Assembly (NCBI RefSeq): GCF_904849725.1
Contig: NC_058521.1
Span: forward strand, 98,318,244-98,382,243
DNA from: Hordeum vulgare subsp. vulgare
Taxonomy: Eukaryota > Streptophyta > Magnoliopsida > Poales > Poaceae
Direction of reading: 5' to 3'
DNA length: 64,000 nucleotides
The notes beneath the pieces are model-generated. The model saw only the letters and a list, made by a program, of their open reading frames with translations. It did not search any database and was not told where the DNA came from. The position numbers were made by a program, and so were the translations under genes. Positions 1 to 11,366 of this stretch are shown piece by piece. Each line of letters opens with the position of its first letter. Positions within the stretch are counted from its first letter, which is position 1.

Positions 1-224
1 GGCAGTTCGGCACCGACCAGTCGTTCGCGTTCGCCGGGCAGCACGGCGGCGTCTCGCTCACGCTCGGCCTACCCCACGGTACCGGCGATCAGACGGCGTT
101 CCTAATGGGCGGCGGCAGCAGCAACGGCGCCGACAGCGGAGGCAGCGGCGCCGCCGGCTACGACATGAACATGCAGACCACCAAGTCTTTCGCGGCTCAG
201 CTCATGCGTGACTTCGTGGCCTAG
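1..224 (+). CDS. BEL1-like homeodomain protein, C-terminal end (partial)
   Basis: The reading frame is open from base 3 to a TAG stop at 222-224, giving the last 73 residues of a protein whose start lies left of the window. Two features point to the BELL (BEL1-like TALE homeodomain) family: the motif VSLTLGLPH at about residues 17-25 of the fragment, which matches the C-terminal ZIBEL motif (VSLTLGL), and the ending FAAQLMRDFVA, which matches the usual (Y/F)AAQLLxDFVA terminus. Between them is a Gly/Ser-rich spacer. BELL proteins are nuclear transcription factors that pair with KNOX proteins in meristem and organ patterning. The SKY, BEL and homeodomain segments lie outside the window, so the paralogue cannot be named. 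GC-rich third positions are typical of grass genes. This is the only host gene seen. Confidence 0.88.
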   Translation, partial: QFGTDQSFAFAGQHGGVSLTLGLPHGTGDQTAFLMGGGSSNGADSGGSGAAGYDMNMQTTKSFAAQLMRDFVA

Positions 225-500
225 TCTGAAATACCAATATTACATAGCGCAACCCATTAAACGAATCACAAAAAAATCGATTAATCAATCAATTTAGGGT
301 TTGTATAGAAATAAAAGGTTAAAAGCCTAGGCATGGTTAGGCTGCCATTAATCCTAAACCTCTAGGGCATTGGGGGTGTAATTATGTAAAGACGGGACAT
401 TGTGTATAGTCACTATATAGGTTAGCTAAGGTAGTTAAAACCCAAACATTTCCAGTTACAAGATTTTATAGGGCCATAGGGGGGGGGGGGGGTATACTAT
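225..500 (+). other. 3' UTR and downstream flank of the BELL gene
   Basis: AT-rich sequence directly after the stop codon. An AATAAA hexamer at 310-315 is a plausible polyadenylation signal. A run of 14 G at 479-492 lies further downstream. No coding signal was seen. The transcript end is inferred, not observed. Confidence 0.5.
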
Positions 501-2159
501 ACGTGAAGGGGTATATATGTAAAACATCGGAATTGGGATCTTGCAAGTTTATGCGGTATAGTTGGTTTATTGGAGATTTGAGTATTGTTTTTGGATACTG
601 TAATGTAATACACTAGTTATTATCTTTTCTTCACTACTTGGTTCCATGGATGAAAGAAGAAAAGAGATGGCATATCTCGTTACCTTTAGCAACCAGAACT
701 CCATTTTGCACCATGTTCATATGATTTTCTTTCTCTTCCACAGAAAACAGTTCATTTCTTGCAGGAAAAAAAGGGAAGATCTGCTCCAAACAGATGCAAC
801 AAAATAATAAAACAGCTTCACTCGAGTACCGACTAGCGATTGCTTCTCCATGAAGCTCATACCAGACGCTACGGCGCTGAAGTATGTAAGTGATGCCGCC
901 CATATCCGAACGGAGGGAGTACAATATAATGTAGGTGATTACCTTCTTGATCATGAAGAAGACAAGATGATGATCGGAGGCAACAAAAGGAACAAGCCTC
1001 CTCGTGTCGCCCCAGTGGGCAACCCGGGGGAAACCCTAGCCGCCGCCACTCGAACCCCGCCTGCCTCTCATCCCTTCTCGCCGCCATCAGCAGCACTGTC
1101 GGGCGAAGCGTGGCACGCAGGCGACGACGGGGCTTCTCCCCCCTTCGAGCATCACGGCTGGAGCGGGATGTCCAGATCATGAGGAGGCGTCGGACTAGCG
1201 TGGGGTCTCAAGTCGTAGCGTGGGGGCAACTCCTGTCAGCGGCGTGTGCGGTGCGGCGGCAACGGCTTGGATGGGTGCTCACAACATGGTGGTGGCTGCG
1301 TGATGGGTGGTCGCGGGCGTCGCCGGGTTCACATCGGATCTCTCTCGATCTGGCGCTTGGACGCCATCGACCGGCATGGGGTGGTGGTGTTCATTGCTGG
1401 CCACGTCATATTGTTGGATCCGGCGCCTGGATACATCTACGATGGTTGTTCTTCTCAATCATCCTTCCTGGTTGGTGGAGCCCCATGGCACCTTCATCTG
1501 TGCAGGTATCGGACACGGCTCACTGCCGGATCTGGGGCAGATGGAGATTGGGTGGTATACGATGAGGGCCAGAGGAAACTTTGGTCGGCTGGTTTGACCT
1601 GCCATCGGCGATGTCCCTCGACACCGTTAACCTCCGTGGACGCAAAGCCGAGGCCCCTTCTATCCACCTCCGAACCTCTCCCATACAAAAGTCTAAAATC
1701 CATTTGGATTGGGTGGCGGCGGCGTCCTGCACGTCGTACCCTCCATGAGGCGTCGTATTGGGAGGCTCAAGTGTCCGGAGGAGAGATGTTGTGGGTGGTA
1801 GGCTCCATGTAGCTCGAGCATCGACGACAGTCTGGAGGTTGGCAGGATAAGCGGCGTTGAATGTACCGTGTCCATGACGATGAGTATTGGCGGCATGTGC
1901 AGCTGGATCTTGATGACGGATGTGACTAGATTGTTGAGCACAGGACGGTGATGCTGTTTGGCGACGTGGCAATGTCGACAGCAGGCTTGGCAAGGTCGAT
2001 GCATCAGTACCTGTTGTGAAGATGGATTGGTCGAAGATGGCGGTGACAACCCATGAGAGTGCGTCGTACCGGTTTGTGCCCCAGACCCGGTATGTGACTT
2101 GGATGGGGCCTTCGTATTTAGATGTTAGGCATAGGTGAGAGGTTTGGTTATTCGGCACA
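501..2159. other. Intergenic stretch, unclassified repeat-like sequence
   Basis: No convincing gene. A motif like the ends of grass Stowaway-type MITEs (AACGGAGGGAGTAC, about 913-926) occurs, but no matching opposite end was found. From about 1005 to 2110 the sequence is GC-rich and begins with AAACCCTAGCCGCCGCC-like text, common in leaders of grass genes and of non-LTR retrotransposons. Several overlapping open frames of 60-210 codons on both strands match nothing I recognise and look like GC-driven chance frames. A decayed LINE 5' leader or a gene fragment is possible. The right edge is the end of the gypsy LTR. Confidence 0.4.
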
Positions 2160-5100
2160 TGTAGGGACCCCGACTTACAAGTCGAGGTCGCCGATGATCG
2201 TGCTCAGTGATCCCAGAGATCAATGCTCACCGAACACACATATACTGAATAATAAGAGTCTTACATCTGAGTACCGAATTATTACATCACATGACCGAAT
2301 GGTCAAGTTCACAAGGTTGGGCCTAAGGCCAAATCATATTGATACATCTAATAGCGGAAATCATAGGGGCTAAGCGGGTGCCCATGCCATCCAGCCTACA
2401 CCGACAGGCATTCTGACTCGGAAGCGTCCTAGTTCGCAGGGGCGTCTTCGAAGACGTACTCATCTCCAAACTCCGGTCCTTCCATGTCTGGTCAATAATA
2501 TAACAAGTGGCAAGCCAATGAGTACTTTTGAATGTACTCGCAAACAGCCCATGATATGAACAATGAAAGTGAAGGATAACAATATTATGCATCTTTGGTG
2601 TAACTCGTCTTGATGGAATGATCATGAATATGCATCAAGGTATGGAATTACTTTTGAAGAACAGGTTACATATATCAATATATCTGTCGAGGGTTGAACC
2701 ATCCGAGTTCACCATATATGCCAAGTCACCAAACTTGGTCATATCATTACTTCCATAATAACACCTTTTTATCACCACTCACACACGCTTCTTTTATGCG
2801 AAAACAACTTGACGTAGTTTAAGCAGGATTACCGAATTGTCCTTGACCGTGGACACGGCTATTTGAATAGTTTTACACTCTGCGGAGGTAGTACGCTGGA
2901 CCCAGGAGATCCGGGAAATTTTCGTGTTATCCATGACTCGCGGTATATAACATACCCGAGGTAAGTACCCGATCAATGCCTTTCCCCTGACGATACTAGA
3001 CAAAGAGGTCCACTCGATTGGTACCCAGCCCACATGTTGTATGTCTTACGAGCACCAACTCTGGACAGTATCAACCATGCGGGGACCAATGGTGCACGTG
3101 GAACTCATAAAAATGGCATAGTCGTCCTACCTGGCACGACCCCATAACGAGAGTGATCACACATCACTCCCGCCACTAGTAATGTGGTTCTTTACTAGTA
3201 CCGACCAGAGTAATCAACATGGCCCCGTCCCATAAGGGGTAACATGGACATACTGGTAGGGTTGGGACGGTCGACACATCATAAATCTAATTCCATTTCC
3301 GAAATCATACTCGCTCAAAATACCCGGTGCACCACTTCACCAAAAGTGGCCACCTAACTCATCATCACCCTTAGGCATTAGTGGCACCCGATGGTTTTTT
3401 CATAAACCCATGTATTTATACCAACAACATGCTCAAGCTATTTATTGAAGCATTACTTGTCAACATGATAATAGCGTGATCCTCAAAAGGGTAAGATCAA
3501 GCTCAATGCATGTGCTCCGGAGGAGCCATCGGTAACATCACATCAAATGATTTACCGACACTTATGATAATATGTAACGAAAATACTTGCTATTTTTACA
3601 TGCAATAGAACATATGCTCGGTCATACTCAAAGGGCTGCTTGCCTTGGTCTGCTAGGTATCCGGGGTCTTCGAGGTCTTCCGCTCCGATTCCCTCGTCAC
3701 ACGGATTTTCTATCGTCGTAAAAAGAATAAATAAGAAATAACTCACTCAAAAACAGATCACAAAGTTATTTAAAAAATGTTCTATATTACTGATAAATCT
3801 AAGTTGTTATTTTGAAAAATATTTGCCTCTGTTTTTAATGAAGGAACATTTTTAAAATCAACCAAACAGAAGCAAAATTATTCCAATTTAGTCCTTTTTA
3901 TTATTGTAAAACAAAATAGTTATCTAAAAATTCATCCATTGGTCTCATTAAATACTACACATTTTTAGAAGAATAACAGTGGAAAAATTATATTTTTACA
4001 CTGGTTAAATATTTTTATAAAAATCATTGAAATGAGAATTAAAAAATAAAGAAAAACGGGCTAAGTCCCTGGCCTGGCTTGGCCTGGAACTGGGCCGGCC
4101 CAAGGTCCGCCGACAGCCTGCCCAGGGTGCAGGCCGTCAGGTTTGAACCTGACGTGCGGGGCCCTGCGGTCAGCGGCAGCGGCAGCGCAGGGGAGGACGT
4201 TGGGCCATCGACAGGTGGGGCACACCTGTCGGGGTCATCTCCTACCTCTCGCCAGAGAGGAGGAGGAGCACGCCGGCGAGGCTGCCGACGACCGCAAGCC
4301 CCAACGAGGACAGAAATGGGCTCAGCATGACGTCGCCAACCTGCTGGTGGTCGGAACAGCGACGGAGATGCAAGGGTTCACCGGTGACGAGGAGGCCGCG
4401 ACGGAGGAGTTTTGTGAGGTGGTCGAGGAGGTAGCTAGGGGCACGGAAATGCTCGGGGAAGTTGGGGGAAAGCTTCTTGGGGTCGAGGGGATCAGTTTGG
4501 TGGGTCAAGGGATGCAGGAGCCGTCGTGTAGCCGGAGATCGACCAGAGCTCCGAGGCGGAGGGGCCTCGGTCGATATCGATCACCAGGGCTCTCCTGGCT
4601 TGCGAGGATGGCTAAGGAGGTGCTAGTGCTCGTGGTGAAGCTATCTGAGGGGTGCAGGAGCGAGGGGGGGGGGCTATAAATAGGCCCGCGACAGTGAGCT
4701 GATTCGGGAGCGCCAGTGACTCACCGTGGCGCGCATGGGGGTGCAGGGAGGAGCTGGGGTCAAAACCATGGTCTTAGGACGTAGTTTTGGACTACCACAA
4801 CCATCTGCAACAGAGGGAGAGAGAGAGAGGAGTCGAGCCTCCCTGGCCACACAACCTTGGCCAGTTCTGGTGCGCGCGGGCACGCGTCGCACGAGCTCTA
4901 GCGCGGGAGAGGAGGGACTCCGAGGGTTGCTCGACGCAGAGGGGTTGTCGAGGAAGAGGTTGGACACCTCGGGGGAGGTTGGAACTGCCCAGAGCGCAGT
5001 TTTGGCATGCCACGGCATGCTAGCGCGCTCTGAGGCATTTTGGACGTGTCTAGCATGTCCTGGCACTGGCTGGGAGTGTGGCTAGCCGTTTGGGTCTTGT

Positions 5101-6280
5101 GGGAGCTTCGGCTGGTCAAGGGAGACAAGAAATACTCGTGCTGTCAGCCTTGAACTGAAGCTTAGATTGGGATTTTTGGCATTTCCACTTTGAACCAGTG
5201 AGGGGCCAGTTGACTGGGGTTAGGCATTGATACTAGCCACCTAATCTACGAGTTTGGAGCAAAGGGGTTGGGTTTAGCCGTGGCTAAGAGGGCTTTCCCC
5301 CCTGTCAGAAGGTGCTCGACAGTGATTTCAGGGGGTTGCACCCCACCACTCGTGCTGCAACTTAACAGGTTTGGGTTTGGTGCTAAAACATGGGGTTTCA
5401 CCAAGTTTGAGCTCCATTGGACAAGTTTAGCTTTGTAAACTTGAAAACACCACCATTTGACCAGATATGTCCCCTCCAAAGAGAGTGTGGGTAAATTTAG
5501 TCCCAGAAATCCCATTTTTGGTGTGGAACCCTCATTTGACGTATTAGACACTCCTACAAAGTTTCAACATCATTGGACAAACTTTGCTATGTAGAGTTGT
5601 TCTAACTCCAATATGGACATAAGGGGTTGTAGGGTTATTTGGGGTCCTTAATCACCTTGGATCAAGGTGAAACTTTATGTGGAGACCAAATATGGCTTGG
5701 GGATACCACTGGAATTTTCTAGGATTTCATTGAGAATATTTCATTTGGAAATATTTCAAAAGGTGAAAACACACAGATATGGTCTTCAGGGTTTTACTCA
5801 AATAATATTAATATAAATAGGGGTTAAAATCTTATGTATGGAAAATATATGTCCTTCTGATCATCTCCAAATTTAATCAGATTTTTTTAGGGCAGAAAAG
5901 TATTTTTCCATGTAGGAATACCAATTATGGCCTCAGAAATGGACTTGTAAATAAATTAAGAAAACATTTCTAAAAATAATTATTTTGTGGTTTTGGAGCA
6001 CAAAAACAAAGCTAAAATCAGATCTCAACTTTGGGTAAGAACACTCCTTGCCATCAAGGGCATGTAGTGCAACTCAAAGTAGGGTTTGTAACTTAACCAG
6101 AAATAAGAATAGGGTTTTTGGAAACAACACAATATTGAAAATGGGGGTTTTCATCATCACATGATCAAACACACAAGCATACAATGACAGTCATGGCACT
6201 CACATCATTAGTTTGAAAAAGTTTTAACAAGCTCAGATTTTTGCATCCAGAGAAAGTGGTAGTAAAAACAGGGTGTGACA
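2160..6280 (-). repeat. Element C 3' LTR (complete)
   Basis: On the minus strand it starts TGTCACACCCTG at 6280 and ends with the complement of TGTAGGGACCCC at 2160, a standard TG...CA LTR of about 4.1 kb. The half from 2160 to about 4516 is repeated at 42701-45062 in the 5' LTR. A minus-strand TATAAATA at about 3411-3420 could be the LTR TATA box, but the other copy does not preserve it. A plus-strand CTATAAATAGG at about 4674 is probably incidental. Several frames of 60-180 codons inside are not genes. GCACA at 2155-2159 would be the target duplication; its partner is lost. Confidence 0.85.
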
Positions 6281-6294
6281 GACCTATCCCCCTT
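6281..6294 (-). other. Polypurine tract of element C
   Basis: The minus strand reads AAGGGGGATAGGTC directly before the 3' LTR start TGTCACACCC. This is where plus-strand DNA synthesis is primed in LTR retrotransposons, and it fixes the element's orientation. Confidence 0.75.
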
Positions 6295-6323
6295 ACAAGA
6301 ATCCCGTCCCCGAGATTCCTAAG

Positions 6324-7846
6324 CTAGGTGCTAAAAAGGTCTAGAAACTCAGATCGGAGATAGTCTTCACGCTCCCATGTTGCTTCGACTTTGGTGTTGT
6401 TGCTCCACTGAACCTTGAAATACTTGATGGTGCGGCTTCTGGTGCAACGCTCAGCTTCATCCAGAATGCGGATCGGCTTCTCACGGTGGGTGAGATCTGG
6501 CCGAAGGTCAATGGCCTGGTGGTCAATGTCCTTGTAAAGATGAGAACGGTTTGGCGCTTGAAGACACTTCCGGAGTTGTGACACGTGGAACACGTTGTGC
6601 ACACCCGAAATTCCGGGGGTAGCTCCAACTGATAAGCAACTTCTCCATGCCTTGTCGTGATCTTAAAAGGTCCAATGAACCTTGAGGCGAGTTTCCCTTT
6701 AACATGGAAACGCTTGGTTCCCTTGAGAGGTGTGACAGGGAGGTACACCTGGTCTCCGGGAATGAATTCCACATCCCTGTGGCGAGAATCCGCATAGCTC
6801 TTTTGTCGCGACTTAGCTCCCTTTAGATTTTCTCGGACAAGTTGCACCTTCTCTTCTGCCTTGTGCAAAACTTCTGGCCCGAAAATCAGCCCTTCACCGG
6901 TTTCGGACCAGTTGAGCAGGGTGCGGCACTTCCGTCCGTACATCACTTCAAATGGGGCCATCTGGAGACTGGACTGGTAGCTGTTGTTGTATGAAAACTC
7001 AGCGAACGGCAGACAGTCTTCCCATTTGGCACCATGTGCCAAGACACAAGCGCGGAGTATATCTTCGAGTATCTGATTCACTCTTTCTGTTTGTCCGCCC
7101 GTTTGTGGGTGGAAAGCGGTGCTGACAAAGAGCTTGGTTCTGAGGGCTTCTTGAAAGTTCTTCCAAAATCTTGAGGTGAACTGCGTGCCTCGGTCAGATG
7201 CAATCTCCTTGGGAATTCTGTGAAGGCTTACAATACGCTCAATATAGAGACTAGCCAACTTGTTCCCATCATAAGTGGTGTTGACTGGAATGAAATGGGC
7301 CACCTTGGTCAGATGGTCGACAATGACCCATATAGAGTCATGGCCTCTGCTTGACCTCGGTAGGCCGGTAATAAAATACATGCCTATCTTGTCCCACTTC
7401 CATTCTGGCACTTGGAGAGGTTGTAGCAATCCAGCAGGTCGTTGATGCCCAGCCTTGACTCGCTGGCATACGTCACACTTTGCAACATAAGATGCTATTT
7501 CCCTCTTCATACCGTGCCACGAGAATCTTTCTCGGAGATCTTGATACATCTTGGTACCTCCGGGGTGAATAGAGTAGGGTGTATCATGTGCTTCCTGTAG
7601 GATCAAGTCCTTGAGTTCAGCCTTGTTGGGTACACATATACGTTTCCCAAACCACACTACTCCTTGTTCATCCACCGAGAATCCTGGAGCCTTGCCTTCT
7701 TGAATCTTCTTCTTGATGCCTCCGATGCTCTTATGATCCTTCTGGGCCTCCTTGATATCATCAACCAGCGTCAGTTTGGCTTTGAGGTTGGCTAGGAATC
7801 CTGATTCTACTAGCTCCAAACCAAAGTTTTCCAATTCCTCATACAA
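6324..7846 (-). pseudogene. Element C integrase and C-terminal chromodomain-like tail
   Basis: Gypsy integrase, which would insert the DNA copy into the host genome. The zinc-binding region is visible (HPGGTKMYQDL ... CDVCQRVK). The core keeps the second catalytic Asp (ASDRGTQF) and the Glu (QTERVNQ), but the first Asp in the usual GMDFITGLP is Tyr (GMYFITGLP, codon at 7376-7378), so the enzyme should be dead. The basic C-terminal part (PGDQVYLPVTPLKG ... FIGPFKI) follows. Around 6600 the frame shifts, and the tail continues in another frame (HNVFHVSQLRKC ... ATWEREDYLRSEF), as in Tekay/Del-type chromoviruses with a terminal chromodomain-like segment. It lies immediately upstream of the polypurine tract, as expected for the 3' end of pol. 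Confidence 0.85.
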
Positions 7847-8256
7847 GGTAGGTTGCCTTTCTTGAGCATGACGTTCAAGGTGCTGGTCTTCCGGCTTAAG
7901 GCATCAGCCACTACATTGGCCTTACCAGGGTGATATTGAATGCTGAGGTCGTAGTCTTTGATTAACTCCAACCATCTTCGTTGCCTCATATTCAATTCCC
8001 TTTGGGTGAAGATATACTTTAGACTTTTGTGGTCAGTGTATATTTCACATCGCTTCCCCAGAAGGTAATGTCGCCATGTCTTCAGGGCATGCACCACTGC
8101 TGCCAATTCAAGATCATGGGTGGCATAGTTCTCCTCATGCAGGCGTAGTTGTCGTGATAGATACGCCACAACTCTGCCATCCTGCATTAGAACCCTACCG
8201 AGCCCGGTCCTGGAGGCATCACAATATATCACAAACTTCTTGCTGATATCTGGAGT
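7847..8256 (-). pseudogene. Element C RNase H domain (3' part)
   Basis: RNase H of gypsy pol, which removes the RNA strand during reverse transcription. Recognisable motifs are [13 protein letters not shown] (first acidic residue), [12 protein letters not shown] (Glu), IYTDHKSL (Asp) and [17 protein letters not shown] small indel near 7890 shifts the frame before the integrase part. The domain is cut at its N-terminal side by the CACTA insertion. The missing residues resume at 13786 and the split codon is restored exactly once the 3-bp target duplication is removed. Confidence 0.85.
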
Positions 8257-8610
8257 CACTACTGGAATAAGAGAATTTGCCATCTGCCGGGTCTTTGCCG
8301 TCTGCTGGCTGATGGCAAAGAAGCTCTTTGCCGTCAGCTACCAAAAAATTGATGGCAAAGATCTGACAATGGCAAAGAAGTGCTTTGCCATGAGTCGCTT
8401 CTTTGCCGTCAGCTAGCGGACGGCAAAGATGAACTAAGCTGATGGCAAAGACATGGCTGACGGCAAAGATGACCCATGCAGACGACAAAGAAATATCGCA
8501 GTTGTAGCCATTACGTTTGCCATCTGCCGGCTCTTTGCCGTCCGCCAGAAGCTCCTTTGCCGTCTGCCTGGGAGCACAGCGGACGGCAAAGTCATCAACC
8601 CACTAACGGC
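8257..8610. repeat. CACTA left terminal and subterminal repeat region
   Basis: The terminal inverted repeat CACTACTG is followed by many copies of TTTGCCGTC(T/A)GC and its complement in both orientations. This resembles the subterminal arrays bound by En/Spm TnpA-type proteins. Copies become sparse after about 8600. Confidence 0.85.
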
Positions 8611-8619
8611 TGCCCACTG

Positions 8620-9140
8620 TAACGCTCCAACCCCACCTCGTTGTTTCAAAAAAAAACCCCACCTCGTCGCCCTCCTCCCGCACGCTCCCTCCCCCATCCA
8701 GCTTGCGCCCATCGGCCGGCGCCTCCCCGCCCTCCCCACCGGCCGGCGCCTCCTCGCCCTCCCCACCGGCGGCACCTCCCCTCCCTCCCTACCGTCGCCA
8801 CCTCCTCCCCCACCGGCCGGCGCCTCCCCGCCCTCCCCCACCGGCCGGCGCCTCCCCGCCCTCCCCACCGTCGCCACCCCCCCTCCCCATCGGCTCCCCT
8901 CCCCATCGGCTCCCCCCTGCAGGCCGCACCTCTCCTCCGATCCGGCCATGCCGTCAGGAGCACGAGCAGCCCCCCTGACGCTCCTCCTCGCCCCGGACGC
9001 CCTGGAGCCTCGTCGCCACCCCCCTCCGTCGCCCGCACCCTCCTCCGCCGCCCCATCCCGCCGGCGACTTCGCCACCTAGCTGGAGCAGCCACCTCCCCG
9101 GAGGAACTCCTCTCCCCTTCCAGCAAAAACGGTGAGATTC
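8620..9140. repeat. GC-rich repeat block with proline-rich open frames
   Basis: Short tandem units around CCGGCCGGCGCCTCCCCGCC (about 27-30 bp) make long open frames on both strands: Pro/Ala-rich on plus, Gly/Arg-rich on minus. The frames come from base composition and repetition. No protein family is recognisable, and I do not call a gene. Confidence 0.6.
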
Positions 9141-9542
9141 ATCTGTATATGCTACAGATCAATTGAGAAATATGTATTCTCTGCCTAGAATGAGTATATG
9201 CTACAGATCAATTTAAGTATCAAGCATGATAGTATATATGTTTGTTCAGTTTTTTCTAGAATGAGTTACTAAATTGAGTATACCAAAATTACTATGAAGG
9301 AAATAAACATATTATTATAAATAATAGTTTATTAATATAATACTGCCTAAATAAGTGTTGTTTTGGACACTCACATGGTCAGACATATCTGTAACTTATT
9401 CACAAAAACATATTACTATATGAATTAGTCATGATATTTCAAATCCTTTAGGTTTGAATGTTATGTCGGGTTAATGTTGTTTTACAAAACAAATTTCTAT
9501 TTTCTATGGTATGGAATTTCTAAGTTAATATTTTACAACTAG

Positions 9543-9571
9543 CCCGTGCAAACGCACGGGTTCACGACTAG
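9543..9571 (+). other. Possible Helitron 3' end (hairpin + CTAG)
   Basis: A perfect 7-bp stem CCCGTGC/GCACGGG with loop AAAC is followed after 7 nt by CTAG, then T. That is the structure of a Helitron 3' terminus, and similar CCCGTGC-hairpin ends are common in grass Helitrons. The matching 5' TC end was not found, so a full Helitron within the CACTA element is not shown. Confidence 0.45.
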
Positions 9572-10241
9572 TATAGATGAACTTGCCGGCTTGTGCACTC
9601 GTAATATGATCACGAACTTCCTTGCAAATGAGCTTTCAGATTTATTTCCTCTACAATATGATCTTGCAGAAAATGCTTGTTTTTACATGTATATAAATAC
9701 TCATGTAAAGATAATATTACTTCATACTATTGTATAAATCCTATTGTACCACGTTTGGATCTCAATTGTTTTAGGGATACCCAAATCAATAAAGAGTTAT
9801 ACACTCATCGCGCATGTAGAGGACATCAAGTACTATCCATGCATCAATCCGAGCAGACGCACGTGCCCTGAATTCAGGAATCTAGTGAACAAAACCAATG
9901 TATAAGTAGAGGTCATGGAAAAAGTGCATCGTATATACAATACAAGACTGAGTAAGTAATCTGGTTTATGAATAAAATAATTTAAAATTACCACCACGTC
10001 ACATCTGAAAAGATTAGGAGAACATGGTAAGAAAGCACGACACAATGGCACTGTTTGGATGCCACCGCTAGAGCTAGTTTTAGCTAGTTGGAGCTGAACT
10101 AGCTCCCAAAGTATCCAAACACATGGGCTAGTTTTGGTTAGATGCAAACTAACCCACCAAAAAAACTAGCCCTGAGAAGAGGTGCTAATTGGAGCTAGTT
10201 GGGGATGGATAGATAAAAAAAAATATTTTGACCGCATCAGA

Positions 10242-10394
10242 TCCTGGAAAGTTTTATAGGTAACCTGGAAAGTAGTTATAGGTAACCTGGAAAGTTTTAT
10301 AGGTAACCTGGAAAGTTTTATAGGTAACATGAAAAGTTTTATAGGTAACCTGGAAAGTTTTATAGGTAACCTGGAAAGTTCTATAGGTAACCTC
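10242..10394. repeat. 21-22 bp tandem repeat, seven copies
   Basis: The unit CCTGGAAAGTTTTATAGGTAA starts at about 10242, 10264, 10286, 10307, 10328, 10349 and 10370 with few changes. It is a minisatellite inside the CACTA element, with no coding role. Confidence 0.85.
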
Positions 10395-10665
10395 GACCCC
10401 CGACCCCCAACCCCCGACAACACTCACCCTCGACCCCCGACCCCCTACCTCGACCCCCGACGCCACTGACCCCCGACCCCCGACGCCCTACGCCACTGAC
10501 CCTCGACCCCCGACCCCGACCCCCGACAACACTCACCCTCGACCCCCGACCCCCGACGCCACTGACCCCCCAACCCCCGAGCCCCGACACCTCTTCGGCC
10601 TCTTGTTGACCGAAAAGACCCCAATCCACGACGCCAGTGACCTTCGACCCCCGATGACACTGACC
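10395..10665. repeat. C-rich low-complexity repeat (CCCCCGACCCCCGAC type)
   Basis: Irregular repeats of (A/T)CGACCCCCGACCCC with interspersed GACGCCACTGAC. The Gly/Val/Arg-rich minus-strand frames across it are products of the repeat. Confidence 0.75.
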
Positions 10666-11013
10666 CACATAGTTATGAGTTAGGTCATATAGTTATGTTA
10701 ATTATAAAAACATCATATTTGTGTTGATCGGGTGAATTTCAATGTGCAGTTGTTCGACGACCTCCACGTGCGTTGGACGAGCTCCGCCCTTGCGTTTGTT
10801 GGTGATCACAAATGACTTCTCCTCCTACCCCCTTAATTTGCTCTGTCCCGGTCTTCGTGCCGATGAAACTTGCTAGCTATAGGTTTCTTCAATCATGAGT
10901 ATGCGTGACCAGTATGCGTCTCCCATTCGAAAGGGTGACATCTATAAATATGCATTTCTTTGCATATTTATAACCGCCATCCTTTCAAATTGTCCAACAT
11001 TATCTATGGACAG

Positions 11014-11230
11014 CCCGAGTATGTGTAGATTGGGTTTGTTTTCCCGTATGCTGTGCTCCGGATCCGCTGCGGAATTTCGTCAGTGCCTCCCCTGTTGTTC
11101 TCCGGGTACACATCCTCTGTGCTTATTGACAAGACGTGTATCAGGAGAACAGCGGGGAGGTGCTGTCGAAATTCTGCGTCGCATCTGGAGCAGAGCATGG
11201 GAAAATGAACCCAGTCTACACATACTCGGG
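11014..11230. repeat. Large inverted repeat upstream of the transposase
   Basis: Arms at about 11014-11111 and 11136-11230, starting CCCGAGTATGTGTAGA and ending with the complementary TCTACACATACTCGGG. They are about 95 bp each, roughly 80-85% complementary by eye, around a 24-nt spacer. A transcript would fold into a long hairpin. The small frames on both strands here mirror each other because of the inverted repeat and are not genes. Confidence 0.8.
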
Positions 11231-11366
11231 TGGGATTAGGACCTATCTTTACCTATTAGCGTGTAGGTTGCATGGACGTAATAAAACTGACAAACTTGAT
11301 TAGCGTATGAATATAGATGATGAATTATATATTTATTTCTTGTGCCCCCATAGGTAGCTAGGCAAC

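Noticed and set aside
1246..1812. 188-codon ORF near the BELL gene
   Set aside because: Competing frames on both strands, no domain, and a repeat-like GC-rich context.
4143..4679. 178-codon plus-strand ORF with a following CTATAAATAGG
   Set aside because: It lies in the element C LTR, is not kept in the other LTR copy, and has no recognisable domain. The TATA-like motif points away from this frame.
8453..9166. Proline-rich protein gene (237 codons, plus) or its Gly/Arg-rich mirror on minus
   Set aside because: The frames are open on several frames and both strands because of GC-rich tandem repeats; no domain, no splice or promoter context, and it lies inside a CACTA arm.
10381..10668. Gly/Val/Arg-rich minus-strand ORF
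   Set aside because: A product of the CCCCCGAC repeat; no composition or motif of a real protein.
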